NCBI RefSeq assembly: GCF_024169925.1
Contig: NZ_JALJXF010000001.1
Span: 4,621,001-4,685,000, forward strand
From: Methylorubrum extorquens
GTDB taxonomy: Bacteria; Pseudomonadota; Alphaproteobacteria; Rhizobiales; Beijerinckiaceae
Reading direction: 5' to 3'
DNA: 64,000 nucleotides
Both the position numbers and the translations under genes were made by a program. Shown here piece by piece: positions 17,452 to 26,329 of this stretch. Under the pieces are notes generated by a model. That model saw only the letters and a list, made by a program, of their open reading frames with translations, made no database searches and was not told where the DNA came from. How positions within the stretch are numbered: position 1 is the first letter of the stretch; every line of letters starts with the position of its first letter.

Positions 17452-18245
17452 GGCCGGCTCCTGTCTCGAAAACGGGACGCCACTAGCCTAATCGGTTAAC
17501 GAAATCTTAGCAATATTGACGAGGAGAGCCCGAAAACAGCGTGTCGGCCTTCATCGCTCCTGAGCGCTGCGGGCAGGGCGGAAGCGAATCACGCCGCGCG
17601 TGTGGGGTGCAGCTCGAAGCCCCGTTTATCGCCGTCGCCTTGCAGAGGAGCGCCGCGCGGAGCCTGCTTTTCAGAATTTCGATCCGGGGCAAGCGCGGAG
17701 GCCGGCTCCGGCGATGGAGGCTTGGACGGCACCGGCATGACCGCTTTGGGCGACCATCCCGCGCTTTCGGTTCAGGTCCGGTTCAAGCGCGACGGTGCAG
17801 TGTGGTCGCAGGTCAAGGACTGTGATCTTCCTGCACCGGTTTTGGCGAACCGAGCCGCTTCGGCGCCGCAATCCCGCAGGATGAGCACTCCGTCAAGCTT
17901 CTCCCGCTAGACGTTCCTCTCGCGGCGGTTCCAGCCACCGCCTTCGATGCCTTCCCCGTTTCCTCTCAGCCGCGAATCCAATCCATGACGGTCGTCGCCC
18001 TCATCGCCTGCAACCTGCTGCTGGCGGGCCTGTTTTCCCTGGTCGCCGTCGCCCTCGACTGAAGGCCTCCCGAGACAACGCCCGCAGTGTCGTCGTGGGC
18101 GGAGGCGCACGGTCGGCGACCGGGCGTTTCGTGAAGGCGCTTTTGACCACCGCGCTCCCGCGCAAACCCGCATCACACCGTTCACGAACCCAGGTCGCTC
18201 CGTCGCGGCCGGGGTTTTCGGCTCGTCGGGTCCGTTTTTCGAGCG
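17452..18245. other. Gene-poor stretch
   Basis: Several short open frames cross this interval, but none has convincing coding character apart from the 25-codon membrane peptide at 17985-18062. No repeat, RNA gene or strong hairpin was noticed. Confidence 0.5.
17985..18062 (+). CDS. Possible 25-aa membrane peptide
   Basis: ATG at 17985 opens a 25-codon frame encoding an almost purely hydrophobic helix (ALIACNLLLAGLFSLVAVAL) ended by Asp and TGA. The composition is that of a single-pass small membrane peptide rather than random GC-rich sequence. No clear Shine-Dalgarno is seen, so the call is weak. Confidence 0.3.
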   Translation: MTVVALIACNLLLAGLFSLVAVALD

Positions 18246-18443
18246 TCAGCCGCGCGTCGCCCGGTCCTGCGCTGTGTCCAGGCGGCCGATGAGTGCTTCG
18301 AGGCGTTCGCCGACCGGTTCGGTGAGGCTGTCGGCGTAGTGACTGCGCAGGCTCTTGCCGAGGTGGCGGCGCACGCTCGGGCTCAGCGGCGGCGCGGCCG
18401 TGGCATCCTCTGCGCGTTTCGTGTCGGCGATGGGCTTCGTCAC
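18246..18443 (-). CDS. nepR: NepR-family anti-sigma factor
   Basis: The 65-residue protein carries the NepR core at residues 24-56 (RRHLGKSLRSHYADSL, then EPVGERLEALIGRLD), close to the family pattern LGxxLRxxYxxxxxEPxPxRxxxLLxxLD. NepR proteins hold the general stress sigma factor EcfG inactive until phosphorylated PhyR displaces it. Here neither phyR nor ecfG is next to it, so this is an orphan paralogue that may bind another EcfG or modulate PhyR. The charged N-terminus (residues 1-20) is disordered, as usual. No EcfG-type promoter (GGAAC...GTT) was seen directly upstream. Confidence 0.75.
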   Translation of the reverse strand: MTKPIADTKRAEDATAAPPLSPSVRRHLGKSLRSHYADSLTEPVGERLEALIGRLDTAQDRATRG

Positions 18444-18541
18444 GGATCGTCTCCCGTCCGGTGCCGGAAGCGGCTGTGAGGCGGCGATCCTGCGCGCTGG
18501 AAAGTTAAGGCGAGTTTTACTGCGGCGACCAAGAAACGATT

Positions 18542-18569
18542 AACCCTCCGTGCCGGGGCACGGAGGGTT
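18542..18569 (-). terminator. Rho-independent terminator of the TRAP operon
   Basis: AACCCTCCGTGCC (18542-18554) pairs with GGCACGGAGGGTT (18557-18569), a 13-pair stem with almost no loop. It is 42 bases past the stop of the dctM gene on the minus strand and is followed there by AT-rich sequence, so it should end that operon. Confidence 0.75.
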
Positions 18570-18610
18570 CTTCTTCCTCGAAAGCATCGCTCCGAGTGCG
18601 GCTGCCGTTC

Positions 18611-19963
18611 TTACCGGGTCGTGGGCAGGAGCAGGTCCGGCAACCAGAGGGCAATGCCCGGCATGAGGCAGAGCAGGACGATCGCGATACCCATCAGGAT
18701 CACGAAGGGCAGGGTGCCCCAGATAATGTCCTTGAGCGGAATGTCGGGGGCGATGTTCTTGATGACGAAGATGTTGAGACCCACCGGCGGGTGGATCAGC
18801 CCCATCTCCATGGTGATCGTCATCACCACGCCGAACCAGACGAGGTCGAACCCGGCGGTCTTGAGCGGCGGCAGGATGATCGGCGCCGTCATCAGGATGA
18901 TCGAGACCGGCGGCAGGAAGAAGCCGAGCGCGATGACGAGCGCCAGGATGGTCGCGAGCAGGAGCCAGGGCGAGAGCTGCATCGCGACGATGGCCTGAGC
19001 CGCCGCCTGAGAGATGTGGAGATAGCTCATCACGTAGGCGTAGAGGAGCGACATGCCGATGATGAGCATCAGCATGGTCGATTCCCGCAGCGTCGCCGTG
19101 AGGATCGGGTCGAGATCGCGGAAGCGCCACACGCCGTAGATCACCGCGATCAGCGCCAGCGCCAGCAGGCCGCCGAGGCCGGCGGTCTCGGAGGGCGTGG
19201 CGTAGCCGCCGTACAGCGCGACCATGACGCCGGTGAGCAGCACCACGAAGGGCAGCACCCGCGGTAGCGTCGAGAAACGCTCGCGCATGCTGTAGCTGTC
19301 CTCCTTGAGGATCGGATGCTGCGCACCCGTCCGCTCGTAGGCGAGCTTGGCCGCCGCGAACTCGGAGCGGAAGCGGAACACCGACCAGCTCGCGAACAGC
19401 ACGACCAGCAGGAAGCCCGGCCCGATGCCGGCCAGGAACAGGCGCCCCAGCGACTGCTCGGCGGCGACCGCGTAGAGGATCATGGTGATCGAGGGCGGCA
19501 GCAGGATGCCGAGCGTGCCGCCCGCGGCGATGATCCCGGCAGCAAAGCCCGGCGAGTAGCCGCGGCGGCGCATCTCCGGAATGCCCGCCGAGCCGATCGC
19601 CGAGCAGGTGGCGGGCGAGGAGCCGGCCATCGCCGCAAACAGCGCGCAGGCGAACACGTTGGCGATGCCGAGCCCGCCGGGGATGCGGTGCATCCAGGCG
19701 TGCATCGCCGAGTAGAGATCCTGACCCGCCTTGCTCCGCCCGATCGCCGCACCCTTCAGGATGAAGAGCGGGATCGAGAGCAGCGTGATCGAGGCCATCT
19801 CCTCGTAGACGTTCTGCGCCACCGTATCGAGCGAGGCGGCGGGCATGAACGCGTACATGAAGGCCAGCGCTACGAAGCCGAGCGCGAAGGCGATGGGAAT
19901 CCCTGAGAGCATCGCCCCCAGCGTTGCCCCGGCATAGAGGAAGCCGATCGCGGCGGTGCTCAT
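18611..19963 (-). CDS. dctM: TRAP transporter large permease subunit DctM
   Basis: The 450-residue inner-membrane protein has about 12 hydrophobic helices and the DctM signatures FAAMAGSSPATCSAIGS and GGTLGILLPPSI, which form the Na+- and substrate-binding hairpin regions of tripartite ATP-independent periplasmic transporters. It uses the sodium gradient to take up an organic acid delivered by the binding protein. ATG 19963 overlaps the stop of dctQ by four bases (ATGA), giving translational coupling. It is last in a dctP-dctQ-dctM operon that ends at the hairpin at 18542-18569. Confidence 0.93.
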   Translation of the reverse strand: MSTAAIGFLYAGATLGAMLSGIPIAFALGFVALAFMYAFMPAASLDTVAQNVYEEMASITLLSIPLFILKGAAIGRSKAGQDLYSAMHAWMHRIPGGLGIANVFACALFAAMAGSSPATCSAIGSAGIPEMRRRGYSPGFAAGIIAAGGTLGILLPPSITMILYAVAAEQSLGRLFLAGIGPGFLLVVLFASWSVFRFRSEFAAAKLAYERTGAQHPILKEDSYSMRERFSTLPRVLPFVVLLTGVMVALYGGYATPSETAGLGGLLALALIAVIYGVWRFRDLDPILTATLRESTMLMLIIGMSLLYAYVMSYLHISQAAAQAIVAMQLSPWLLLATILALVIALGFFLPPVSIILMTAPIILPPLKTAGFDLVWFGVVMTITMEMGLIHPPVGLNIFVIKNIAPDIPLKDIIWGTLPFVILMGIAIVLLCLMPGIALWLPDLLLPTTR

Positions 19964-20682
19964 GCCTTGCCTCCCGTCGTCTTGATCGGCCGGACCGGGG
20001 CCGGGTTGCGCGTCGTCTGGCCCATGGGGTCCGGCCCTTCGGGCGTCACGTCCGGGCGGTCGTGCATGTCGCGGTTGAGATCGGCGCCCATGCCGATCTT
20101 CGGCTTGGCCCAGCCGGCGGCGCGGGGACCGTAGAGGACCGCTTCCGCGATCTGCAGGACGAACTGGAAGGCGAGCAGGCTCATGCCGGCCGACATCAGC
20201 AGGTAGGGGATCCAGAGCGGCGGTCCCCAGGTCGATTGCGAGATCTGGCCGTCTTCCCAGGCCTCGTGGAACAAGCTCCAGCTCTTCCAGGCGAAGAAGG
20301 TGACGAAGGCCAACCCGACGATGTCGACGAAGATCAGCCGTACCCGGTTGACGCCCGGCGGCAGCAGGCCGGTGAGCGCCTCGATGGCGACGTGCCCGCG
20401 CTTGGCCTGAACGCCCGCCGCCGACAGGAAGGTGGCGCCGACGATGAGGAACACGGCGGTCTCGTCCTGCCACTCGGTCGGCTCGTGGAAGACGTAGCGG
20501 GTGAGGACGGAGTAGCTGAGCACGAGGCAGGCGGCGACGAGTGCCAGCCCGCCGCAGACCAGGATGACGTGGTTGAGCCGGCGCGTGGTCCGGTCGATGA
20601 CGCCGAGCAGGCCCGGAACCCGGACCTCCGCAGCCTTGTGTGTCTCGGCAGCCGCCGAGGCCGCGTCGAAGGCGTGGCTCAT
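19960..20682 (-). CDS. dctQ: TRAP transporter small permease subunit DctQ
   Basis: The 240-residue protein has four membrane helices starting near residue 38 and the DctQ hallmark RYVFHEPTEWQDE between helices 1 and 2. It binds DctM in the inner membrane and docks the substrate-loaded DctP. It has a long N-terminal cytoplasmic tail and a charged C-terminal tail of about 50 residues (AKPKIGMGADLNRD onwards), longer than most family members. Start and stop codons overlap those of dctP and dctM by four bases each. Confidence 0.9.
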   Translation of the reverse strand: MSHAFDAASAAAETHKAAEVRVPGLLGVIDRTTRRLNHVILVCGGLALVAACLVLSYSVLTRYVFHEPTEWQDETAVFLIVGATFLSAAGVQAKRGHVAIEALTGLLPPGVNRVRLIFVDIVGLAFVTFFAWKSWSLFHEAWEDGQISQSTWGPPLWIPYLLMSAGMSLLAFQFVLQIAEAVLYGPRAAGWAKPKIGMGADLNRDMHDRPDVTPEGPDPMGQTTRNPAPVRPIKTTGGKA

Positions 20683-21701
20683 CCGACCTTCTCCGCCAGC
20701 TTGAGCAACTCGGCGCAGCTCGCGTTCTTGTTGGCGAAGTCCTTCCAGGCGGTGTCGCGGGCGATGTCGCGCCACTTGCCGAGATTCGCCTCGTCGAGCT
20801 GCACCACCTTGGCGCCAGCCTTGCCGAACACCTCCTCGACGCGGGTGTCGTCGGCCTTGGCGCCCTCCTGGCCGAAGCTTTCGAGCTCGGCGCCGACCGC
20901 CATGACGAGATCCTGTTGGTCCTTGGGCAGGCCCGAGAACACGATCTTCGACATCATGATCGGCTCGAGCATGAACCAGTAGGAGCGCTCGCGGCCCGAG
21001 GTCAGCGCCTTCGAGATCTCTTCCAGGCGGAACGAGATCAGGCTGGTGGAGGAGGTCAGCACCGCGTCGCAGGCGCCGGTCTGCATCGCGGCATAGGATT
21101 CGTTCGACGGCAGCGAGAGCGTGGCCGCGCCGGCCTGCTTCATCATCAGGTCCATCTCGCGCGAGCCGCCGCGGACCTTCATGCCCTTGGCGTCGTCGGG
21201 CGTCAGCAGGGGGCGCTCACGGCTCGCGATGCCGCCGGCCTGCCAGACCCAGGAGACGAGCACGATACCCTTGGCATCCAGGATTTCGGTGAGTTTGCGG
21301 CCGACGGGCGCGTCCTTCCAGGCGAGCGCCTGGGCATAGGAGGAGACCAGGGCCGGCATCAGGCCGATATTCATCTCCGGCACCTCGCCGCCCGCGTAGG
21401 GCGAGGGGTAGAGCGAGAGATCGAGCGCGCCTTTGCGCATGGCGCTGAACTGAGCGTTGGTCTTCATCAAGGAGGAGCCGGGATAGACCTGGACCTCCAT
21501 TGCGCCCTTCGAGCGCTCCTTGATGGCGGCGGCGAACTTCCGGCACATCCGATCGCGGAAGTCGCCCTCGTCGACCGTGCCGCCGGGGAACTGGTGCGAG
21601 AGCTTCAGGGTCGTGGCGGCCCGGGCCGGGCCGCTCCCGAGCTTGAGCAGCGCGGGCGCAGCAAGCCCGGCCGCGAGAAGGTGGCGGCGGTTCAGCGTCA
21701 T
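20679..21701 (-). CDS. dctP: TRAP transporter substrate-binding protein DctP
   Basis: The 340-residue periplasmic protein begins with a signal peptide containing a twin-arginine-like NRRHLLAAG segment and ending near ARA at residue 28. The mature part shows the DctP pattern: LSHQFPGG at the start, the helix region KFAAAIKERSKGAMEVQVYP, and KGMKVRGGSREMD, where the conserved Arg binds the carboxylate of an organic acid. The substrate is unknown. It is the first gene of the operon; the promoter should lie in the intergenic region shared with the divergent GntR-type regulator, which probably controls it. Confidence 0.92.
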   Translation of the reverse strand: MTLNRRHLLAAGLAAPALLKLGSGPARAATTLKLSHQFPGGTVDEGDFRDRMCRKFAAAIKERSKGAMEVQVYPGSSLMKTNAQFSAMRKGALDLSLYPSPYAGGEVPEMNIGLMPALVSSYAQALAWKDAPVGRKLTEILDAKGIVLVSWVWQAGGIASRERPLLTPDDAKGMKVRGGSREMDLMMKQAGAATLSLPSNESYAAMQTGACDAVLTSSTSLISFRLEEISKALTSGRERSYWFMLEPIMMSKIVFSGLPKDQQDLVMAVGAELESFGQEGAKADDTRVEEVFGKAGAKVVQLDEANLGKWRDIARDTAWKDFANKNASCAELLKLAEKVG

Positions 21702-21797
21702 GGCGTTTCCTTCCCAATACCGCTTTCGCGGAATCCTGCCCGTCCGTTCGTGCGGACTTTTGTGCAGCGCAAAATATACGTTTCAGCGCAGCATTTA

Positions 21798-21821
21798 ATG
21801 CAAGATCGCGTCATCTTGCAT
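21798..21821. promoter_or_regulatory. Dyad-symmetric operator candidate between TRAP operon and GntR gene
   Basis: ATGCAAGA at 21798-21805 and TCTTGCAT at 21814-21821 form a perfect 8-bp inverted repeat with an 8-bp spacer. It is 96 bases upstream of dctP and 43 bases upstream of the regulator start. Nearby are two copies of CAGCGCA (21765 and 21785). GntR/FCD dimers bind such palindromes, so this is the likely site for control of both transcripts. Confidence 0.5.
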
Positions 21822-21864
21822 ATTTTGTCAACGCTCGTGAATATGGATCGGCAGGAAATCGCCG

Positions 21865-22536
21865 ATGACTCGACCCATGAACCAAACTCAGCGCCTCAGG
21901 CAGACGATCGAGGACGAGATCGTCGAAGGGCGTCTCGCCCTCGGCGCGCGCCTCGATGAGACGCAGCTCGCCGAGCGCTTCGGCGTCTCGCGCACCCCGA
22001 TCCGCGAGGCGCTGCTGCAACTGGCCGCCACCGGCCTCGTCGAGACCAAGCCGCGCCGCGGCATGGTCGTGAGCGCGCCCGAGCCGGGCCATCTCCTGGA
22101 AATGTTCGAGACGATGGCGGAGCTGGAGGCGGCCTGCGGGCGGCTCGCCGCGCGCCGCCTCACGCCGGAGCTGGAGGCGGAGTTGACCGGCGCGCTCGCA
22201 GCTTGCGCACGGGCGGCCGCCGCGGGCGATCCGGAAGCCTATTACGGGGAGAACTACGTCTTCCACACGGTGATCTACCGCGCCTGCCGCAACGACTTCC
22301 TGTGCGGGCAGGCGCTGGCGCTGCACCGCCGCCTCTCGCCCTACCGGCGGCTGCAGCTGCGCACCCGCCACCGGGTGGCGCAGTCGCTCACCGAGCACGA
22401 GGCGGTCGTCGCCGCGATCCTCGCCAGCGATGGCGCCGCGGCGGCCGATCAGCTCCGCCGCCACGTGCTGATTCAGGGCGACGGGTTTTCGGAACTAGTG
22501 GCGAACCTGCGGGCGCTGGATCACAGCGCGGCGTGA
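21865..22536 (+). CDS. GntR-family regulator with FCD domain
   Basis: The 223-residue protein has an N-terminal winged helix (residues 8-70) with the GntR signature LDETQLAERFGVSRTPIREAL and a C-terminal all-helical FCD ligand domain in which FHTVIYRA and the later His in LTEHEAVV are metal/ligand positions of the FadR/VanR group. It is divergent from the TRAP operon and probably represses it until a carboxylate ligand binds. ATG 21865 is used; ATG 21877 (MNQTQRL) is possible. Confidence 0.88.
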   Translation: MTRPMNQTQRLRQTIEDEIVEGRLALGARLDETQLAERFGVSRTPIREALLQLAATGLVETKPRRGMVVSAPEPGHLLEMFETMAELEAACGRLAARRLTPELEAELTGALAACARAAAAGDPEAYYGENYVFHTVIYRACRNDFLCGQALALHRRLSPYRRLQLRTRHRVAQSLTEHEAVVAAILASDGAAAADQLRRHVLIQGDGFSELVANLRALDHSAA

Positions 22537-22628
22537 GCGCCCCGAAGGGTCGCACGCGTCCAGTGCTCTGGTCGGGCCGGAGCGGAGGCCGTAAGTTCAA
22601 GCTTCGCGGTTCGCCGTGGAGGTTCTTC

Positions 22629-24101
22629 GTGTCCCGCCGCCCCTTTCCAGGCGCCCTTCCCGCCGCGCTGGCCCTGACGATTCTCGCCGGATCGCCCGCC
22701 CTGGCGCAGCCCACCGGGCGGCCGGTCTACGAGGGCGCGGGCGGCGATCCGCGGATCTCGGTGTCCCAGCCGGAATCGACGAGCCAGGCGTCCGGCGGCT
22801 ATGTGCGCTCGATCGAGCCCTCGCTCGGGCCCTTCGGTGATCCGCTCGGCCTGCGGCCCCTGCTGAAGGAGCGGGGCATCGAGTACAGCCTCACCTACAT
22901 CGCCGAGACCCTCGGCAATCCCGTCGGCGGCATCCGCCAGGGGGCGATCGTCGAGGACCGGCTGAACCTGCGGCTCAACCTCGACCTGCAGCGGCTCGCC
23001 GGCTGGGACGGCGCCACGATGCACGCCAACGCCTACTTCATCCACGGCACCGGCCTGTCGCGCTACTACGTCGGCAACCTGATCCCGGCGAGCGTGATCG
23101 AGGCGCTGCCGGCCTCCCGCCTCTACGTGCTGTGGCTCGACCAGCAGCTCTTCGACGGGAGGCTCGGCATCCGGGTCGGCCAGCAGGCGGCCGACACCGA
23201 ATTCTTCGTCAGCCAGACCGCGACCCTGTTCGTGAATTCGACTTTCGGCTGGCCGGCGATCACGGGGCTCAACCTGCCGAGCGGCGGCCCGGCCTACCCG
23301 CTCGCGTCGCCCGCGATCCGGGCCAAATACGTGCCGGGCAACGGCTTCTCGCTCCAGGCCGGGCTCTACGACGGCGATCCGGCCGGCGCCAGCCGCCCCG
23401 GCGACGACCCCGAGGGGCAGCGCCTCGACCGCACCGGCACCAATTTTCGTACCCGCGACCCCGCCCTCGTCGTGGCGGAGGCGACCTACGCCTTCAACAC
23501 GCAGGAAGGTTCGAAGGAACTGCCCGGCGACATCACCCTCGGGGGCTGGCAGCATTTCGGGCGCTTCGAGAGCCTGCGCTTCGACCAGACCGGCCTGCCG
23601 CTCGCCGACCCGAACTCCACCGGTATCGGCCGCCCCTTGCGCGGCAATGCCGGGATCTATGCGATCTGGGACCAGACTCTCTACCGGGAATCCGGCAAGG
23701 ACGACGAAGGCCTCGGCTTCTTCGTGCGCGCGGCGTGGTCGCCGACCCGCTCCAGCCTCGTCTCCGCCTATCTCGACACCGGCCTCGCCTATAAGGGCCT
23801 GTTGCCGGGCCGCGACGACGACACGGTGGGCCTCAGCCTCGCGCATGCCCGCCTCTCCGACGACGCGCGCCGGTCCGACATCGACACCATCGTCTTGACC
23901 GGCACGGCGATGCCGCGGCGGCGGGCCGAGACGGTGATCGAGGCGACCTATCAGGCGGTGGTGGTGCCGGGCTTCACCGTCCAGCCGGACGCGCAACTGA
24001 TCCTGCATCCCGGCGGCGGCATCGCCAATCCACGCGACCCGGAAGGCCGCCGGGTGCGCAACGCCGCCGTATTGGGCTTGCGCGCGACGGTTCAGTATTG
24101 A
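22629..24101 (+). CDS. OprB-family carbohydrate-selective porin
   Basis: The 490-residue outer-membrane protein has a signal peptide (about residues 1-25, ALAQ), then the OprB pattern: an N-terminal domain with LKERGIEYSLTYIAETLGN, many amphipathic strands such as GRLGIRVGQQAADTEFFVS, and a C-terminal strand ending in Tyr (LRATVQY). OprB porins pass sugars and other small polar solutes. The GTG at 22629 is chosen because GGAGG lies 7 bases upstream and a signal peptide follows at once. It lies 92 bases after the GntR gene and may be cotranscribed with it, though the solute need not be the same as that of the TRAP system. Confidence 0.85.
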   Translation: MSRRPFPGALPAALALTILAGSPALAQPTGRPVYEGAGGDPRISVSQPESTSQASGGYVRSIEPSLGPFGDPLGLRPLLKERGIEYSLTYIAETLGNPVGGIRQGAIVEDRLNLRLNLDLQRLAGWDGATMHANAYFIHGTGLSRYYVGNLIPASVIEALPASRLYVLWLDQQLFDGRLGIRVGQQAADTEFFVSQTATLFVNSTFGWPAITGLNLPSGGPAYPLASPAIRAKYVPGNGFSLQAGLYDGDPAGASRPGDDPEGQRLDRTGTNFRTRDPALVVAEATYAFNTQEGSKELPGDITLGGWQHFGRFESLRFDQTGLPLADPNSTGIGRPLRGNAGIYAIWDQTLYRESGKDDEGLGFFVRAAWSPTRSSLVSAYLDTGLAYKGLLPGRDDDTVGLSLAHARLSDDARRSDIDTIVLTGTAMPRRRAETVIEATYQAVVVPGFTVQPDAQLILHPGGGIANPRDPEGRRVRNAAVLGLRATVQY

Positions 24102-24157
24102 GGGGACGGCCGGGTTTCGTGCCGGCCGCCCCTAGCGCTGGCGTCGAACGGTCGCCC

Positions 24158-26287
24158 TCAGAACGAGGCCCGCACGCCTCCGAACACGCTGCGGCCGTTG
24201 CCCGGAAAGAACGCCACCGGCCCGCCCGCCACCGTCGCGGCGTTGGTTACCACCGAAATGTCGGAGACGTAGCGTTCGTCCAAAAGGTTGCGGGCATCCA
24301 CGAACAGCGAGACGCCGTTGGCAAAGTCGATGCCGGTCTGGAGGCCGAGCAGGGCGTAGCCCGGCACCTTGAGGGTGTTGGCGTGGTCGGCAAACGCGCC
24401 CTGCGGCACCCAGTCGAGGGTGGGGGCGAGGTGGAATCCGCTCGGGTGCCGGTAGCCGAGCACCGTGCGCAGCACGTTCACCGGCACGCCGGCGATGCGG
24501 TTATTGCCGAAGACCGGATCGCCGACGAAGCGGAAGTCGTTGTGGGTCCAGATCTGCGTCACGGCGAGCCGGTCGCCGATGCCGGTCAGATCCGTGGCGA
24601 GGTCGAGGGTCACGGCGGCCTCGACGCCTTGGTGGCGGGTGCGCGGGGCGTTGAAGGTCGCCGCCGGAATGTTGAGGCCGGGGTTGGGCGTGAAGTTGAT
24701 GAGCGCGTCGCGCAGCTCCGCCCGGTAGAGCGTCACGTCCCAGGCCAGCCGGTCGATCCGGCCGCGCGAGCCCGCCTCGTAGGTCCAGGCGCGCTGAGCC
24801 TCCAGCGGCACGAAGGTGGTGCGCAACGCGTTCATCTGCACGAGGTCGGAGAAGTCCGGCACGTCGCGCGAGCGGGTGATGTCGGCAAAGACCTGGATGT
24901 CCGGCAGCGGCTGCCACATCAGGCCGAGCTTCGGGTTGACGCCCTCGTAGGTGATGTTGGCAAAGCGCGCGGTGGGGTTGGTCGGCAGGCCGCCCTTGTC
25001 GCTGAAGGTGCGGTTCGAGGAGAACAGCTTGGCACCGGTCATCAGCGCCATGTCGGGCCGGAACCAGAACCGGTTCTCGGCATAGGCCTCGTAGTTCGAG
25101 GCGCTCTGGCGGGCATTGAGCGTCTGGGCGCCGCGGAACCCCGCCACGTTCACGAACTGCCGGGCCTCGTTGATGCCGGCGAACGCCCGCAGGCCGAGGA
25201 TCAGGTCGTTGCGGAAGCCGCCGAGATCGAACGTGCCGGCCCAGCGCGGCGCCACGCCGTAGGTCCAGCCATCCTGGTCGATCACTTGGAAGATCGGGTG
25301 ATAGAGGTTCTTGTGAATCGCCCAGGAATCGATGTCGAGGCGCCCGACTTCGAGTTCGAACGAGGTGCGGTTGGCGATGCGCTCCGTCGTCACCTTTCGC
25401 GATTGGTTGCCGGTGATCGCCGCCGGGTTGGCGATGCGGGGATTGTTGAGGGCATTGAACAGCGAGAGCGAGCCGGGCAGCTTCTGGTCGGTATCGTAGA
25501 AGCCGAGGAAGAACCGCGTCTCGACGCCCGGCGCGAGCTGGTAGCCAACATTGGCGTTCACGTTGCGGGTGCGCTGGGTCTCGTGATCGCGGAAGCCGTC
25601 GGAATTGGTCGCGGTGCCGGAGATCAGGACATCGGCCGGCCCTGAGATCCGCGAGACCTGAAAATGCTCGCGGAGGGTGTTGAAGCTGCCGCCGTCGATT
25701 CGGGCGATGTTCGGTGCGAGCGCCGTGTAGGCGGTCGGCGTCACGAAGTTCACCGCCCCGCCGAGCGTGGTCGCGCCGAAGGTCAGCGCGTTGCCGCCCT
25801 TGTAGACCTCGACCGAGCGCAGGCTCAGTGGATCGATCTGGTAGAAGTCGCCGCTGCCGTCGGCGAGGTTGAGCGGGATCCCGTCCTGCAACAGCTCGAT
25901 GCCGCGGACATGGAAGCCGCGGGCGATGCCGGAGCCGCGGATCGAGAGGCGCATCTCCTGGCCGTAGCGCTCCTGCACGAACACGCCCGGCACGTCTTTC
26001 AAGACGTCGCGCACGGTGTTGGCGTAGCGGTTCTGGAACGTGGCGGCATCGACGAAGGCGACCGAGCCGACGGTGGCGTTCACCGCCGCGCGTTGCGCGG
26101 CGACGCTCGGCACGGTGAGCGAGCCGGCCGCCGTGCCGGTGCCGGAGACGCTGATCTCGGAGAGGGTGGCCGCCCCCTCGGTCGCGGCCGGGGCTTCGGC
26201 GAGGGCCGGAGCGGCAAGCGCGAGGCCGGAGGCGAGCAGGGTCGATGACAGGGCGGCACGCGGCACGGCCCGTTGACGGGAAGGCAT
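24158..26287 (-). CDS. TonB-dependent outer-membrane receptor, probably for copper
   Basis: The 709-residue receptor has a signal peptide (to about residue 31, ALAEA), a TonB-box-like LSEISVSG, a plug domain (TVRDVLKDVPGVFVQERYGQ to about 200) and a 22-strand barrel ending in GVRASF with terminal Phe. There is no STN domain, so it does not signal to a FecR. It is the distal gene of a minus-strand set with SCO, PCu(A)C, YcnI and DUF2946 genes, all linked to copper handling, so copper or a copper chelate is the likely cargo. A siderophore role cannot be excluded from sequence alone. Confidence 0.85.
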   Translation of the reverse strand: MPSRQRAVPRAALSSTLLASGLALAAPALAEAPAATEGAATLSEISVSGTGTAAGSLTVPSVAAQRAAVNATVGSVAFVDAATFQNRYANTVRDVLKDVPGVFVQERYGQEMRLSIRGSGIARGFHVRGIELLQDGIPLNLADGSGDFYQIDPLSLRSVEVYKGGNALTFGATTLGGAVNFVTPTAYTALAPNIARIDGGSFNTLREHFQVSRISGPADVLISGTATNSDGFRDHETQRTRNVNANVGYQLAPGVETRFFLGFYDTDQKLPGSLSLFNALNNPRIANPAAITGNQSRKVTTERIANRTSFELEVGRLDIDSWAIHKNLYHPIFQVIDQDGWTYGVAPRWAGTFDLGGFRNDLILGLRAFAGINEARQFVNVAGFRGAQTLNARQSASNYEAYAENRFWFRPDMALMTGAKLFSSNRTFSDKGGLPTNPTARFANITYEGVNPKLGLMWQPLPDIQVFADITRSRDVPDFSDLVQMNALRTTFVPLEAQRAWTYEAGSRGRIDRLAWDVTLYRAELRDALINFTPNPGLNIPAATFNAPRTRHQGVEAAVTLDLATDLTGIGDRLAVTQIWTHNDFRFVGDPVFGNNRIAGVPVNVLRTVLGYRHPSGFHLAPTLDWVPQGAFADHANTLKVPGYALLGLQTGIDFANGVSLFVDARNLLDERYVSDISVVTNAATVAGGPVAFFPGNGRSVFGGVRASF

Positions 26288-26329
26288 GAGGAAACGTCCG
26301 TTGTCTGAAGGATCGGAAGAGGCGATCGG

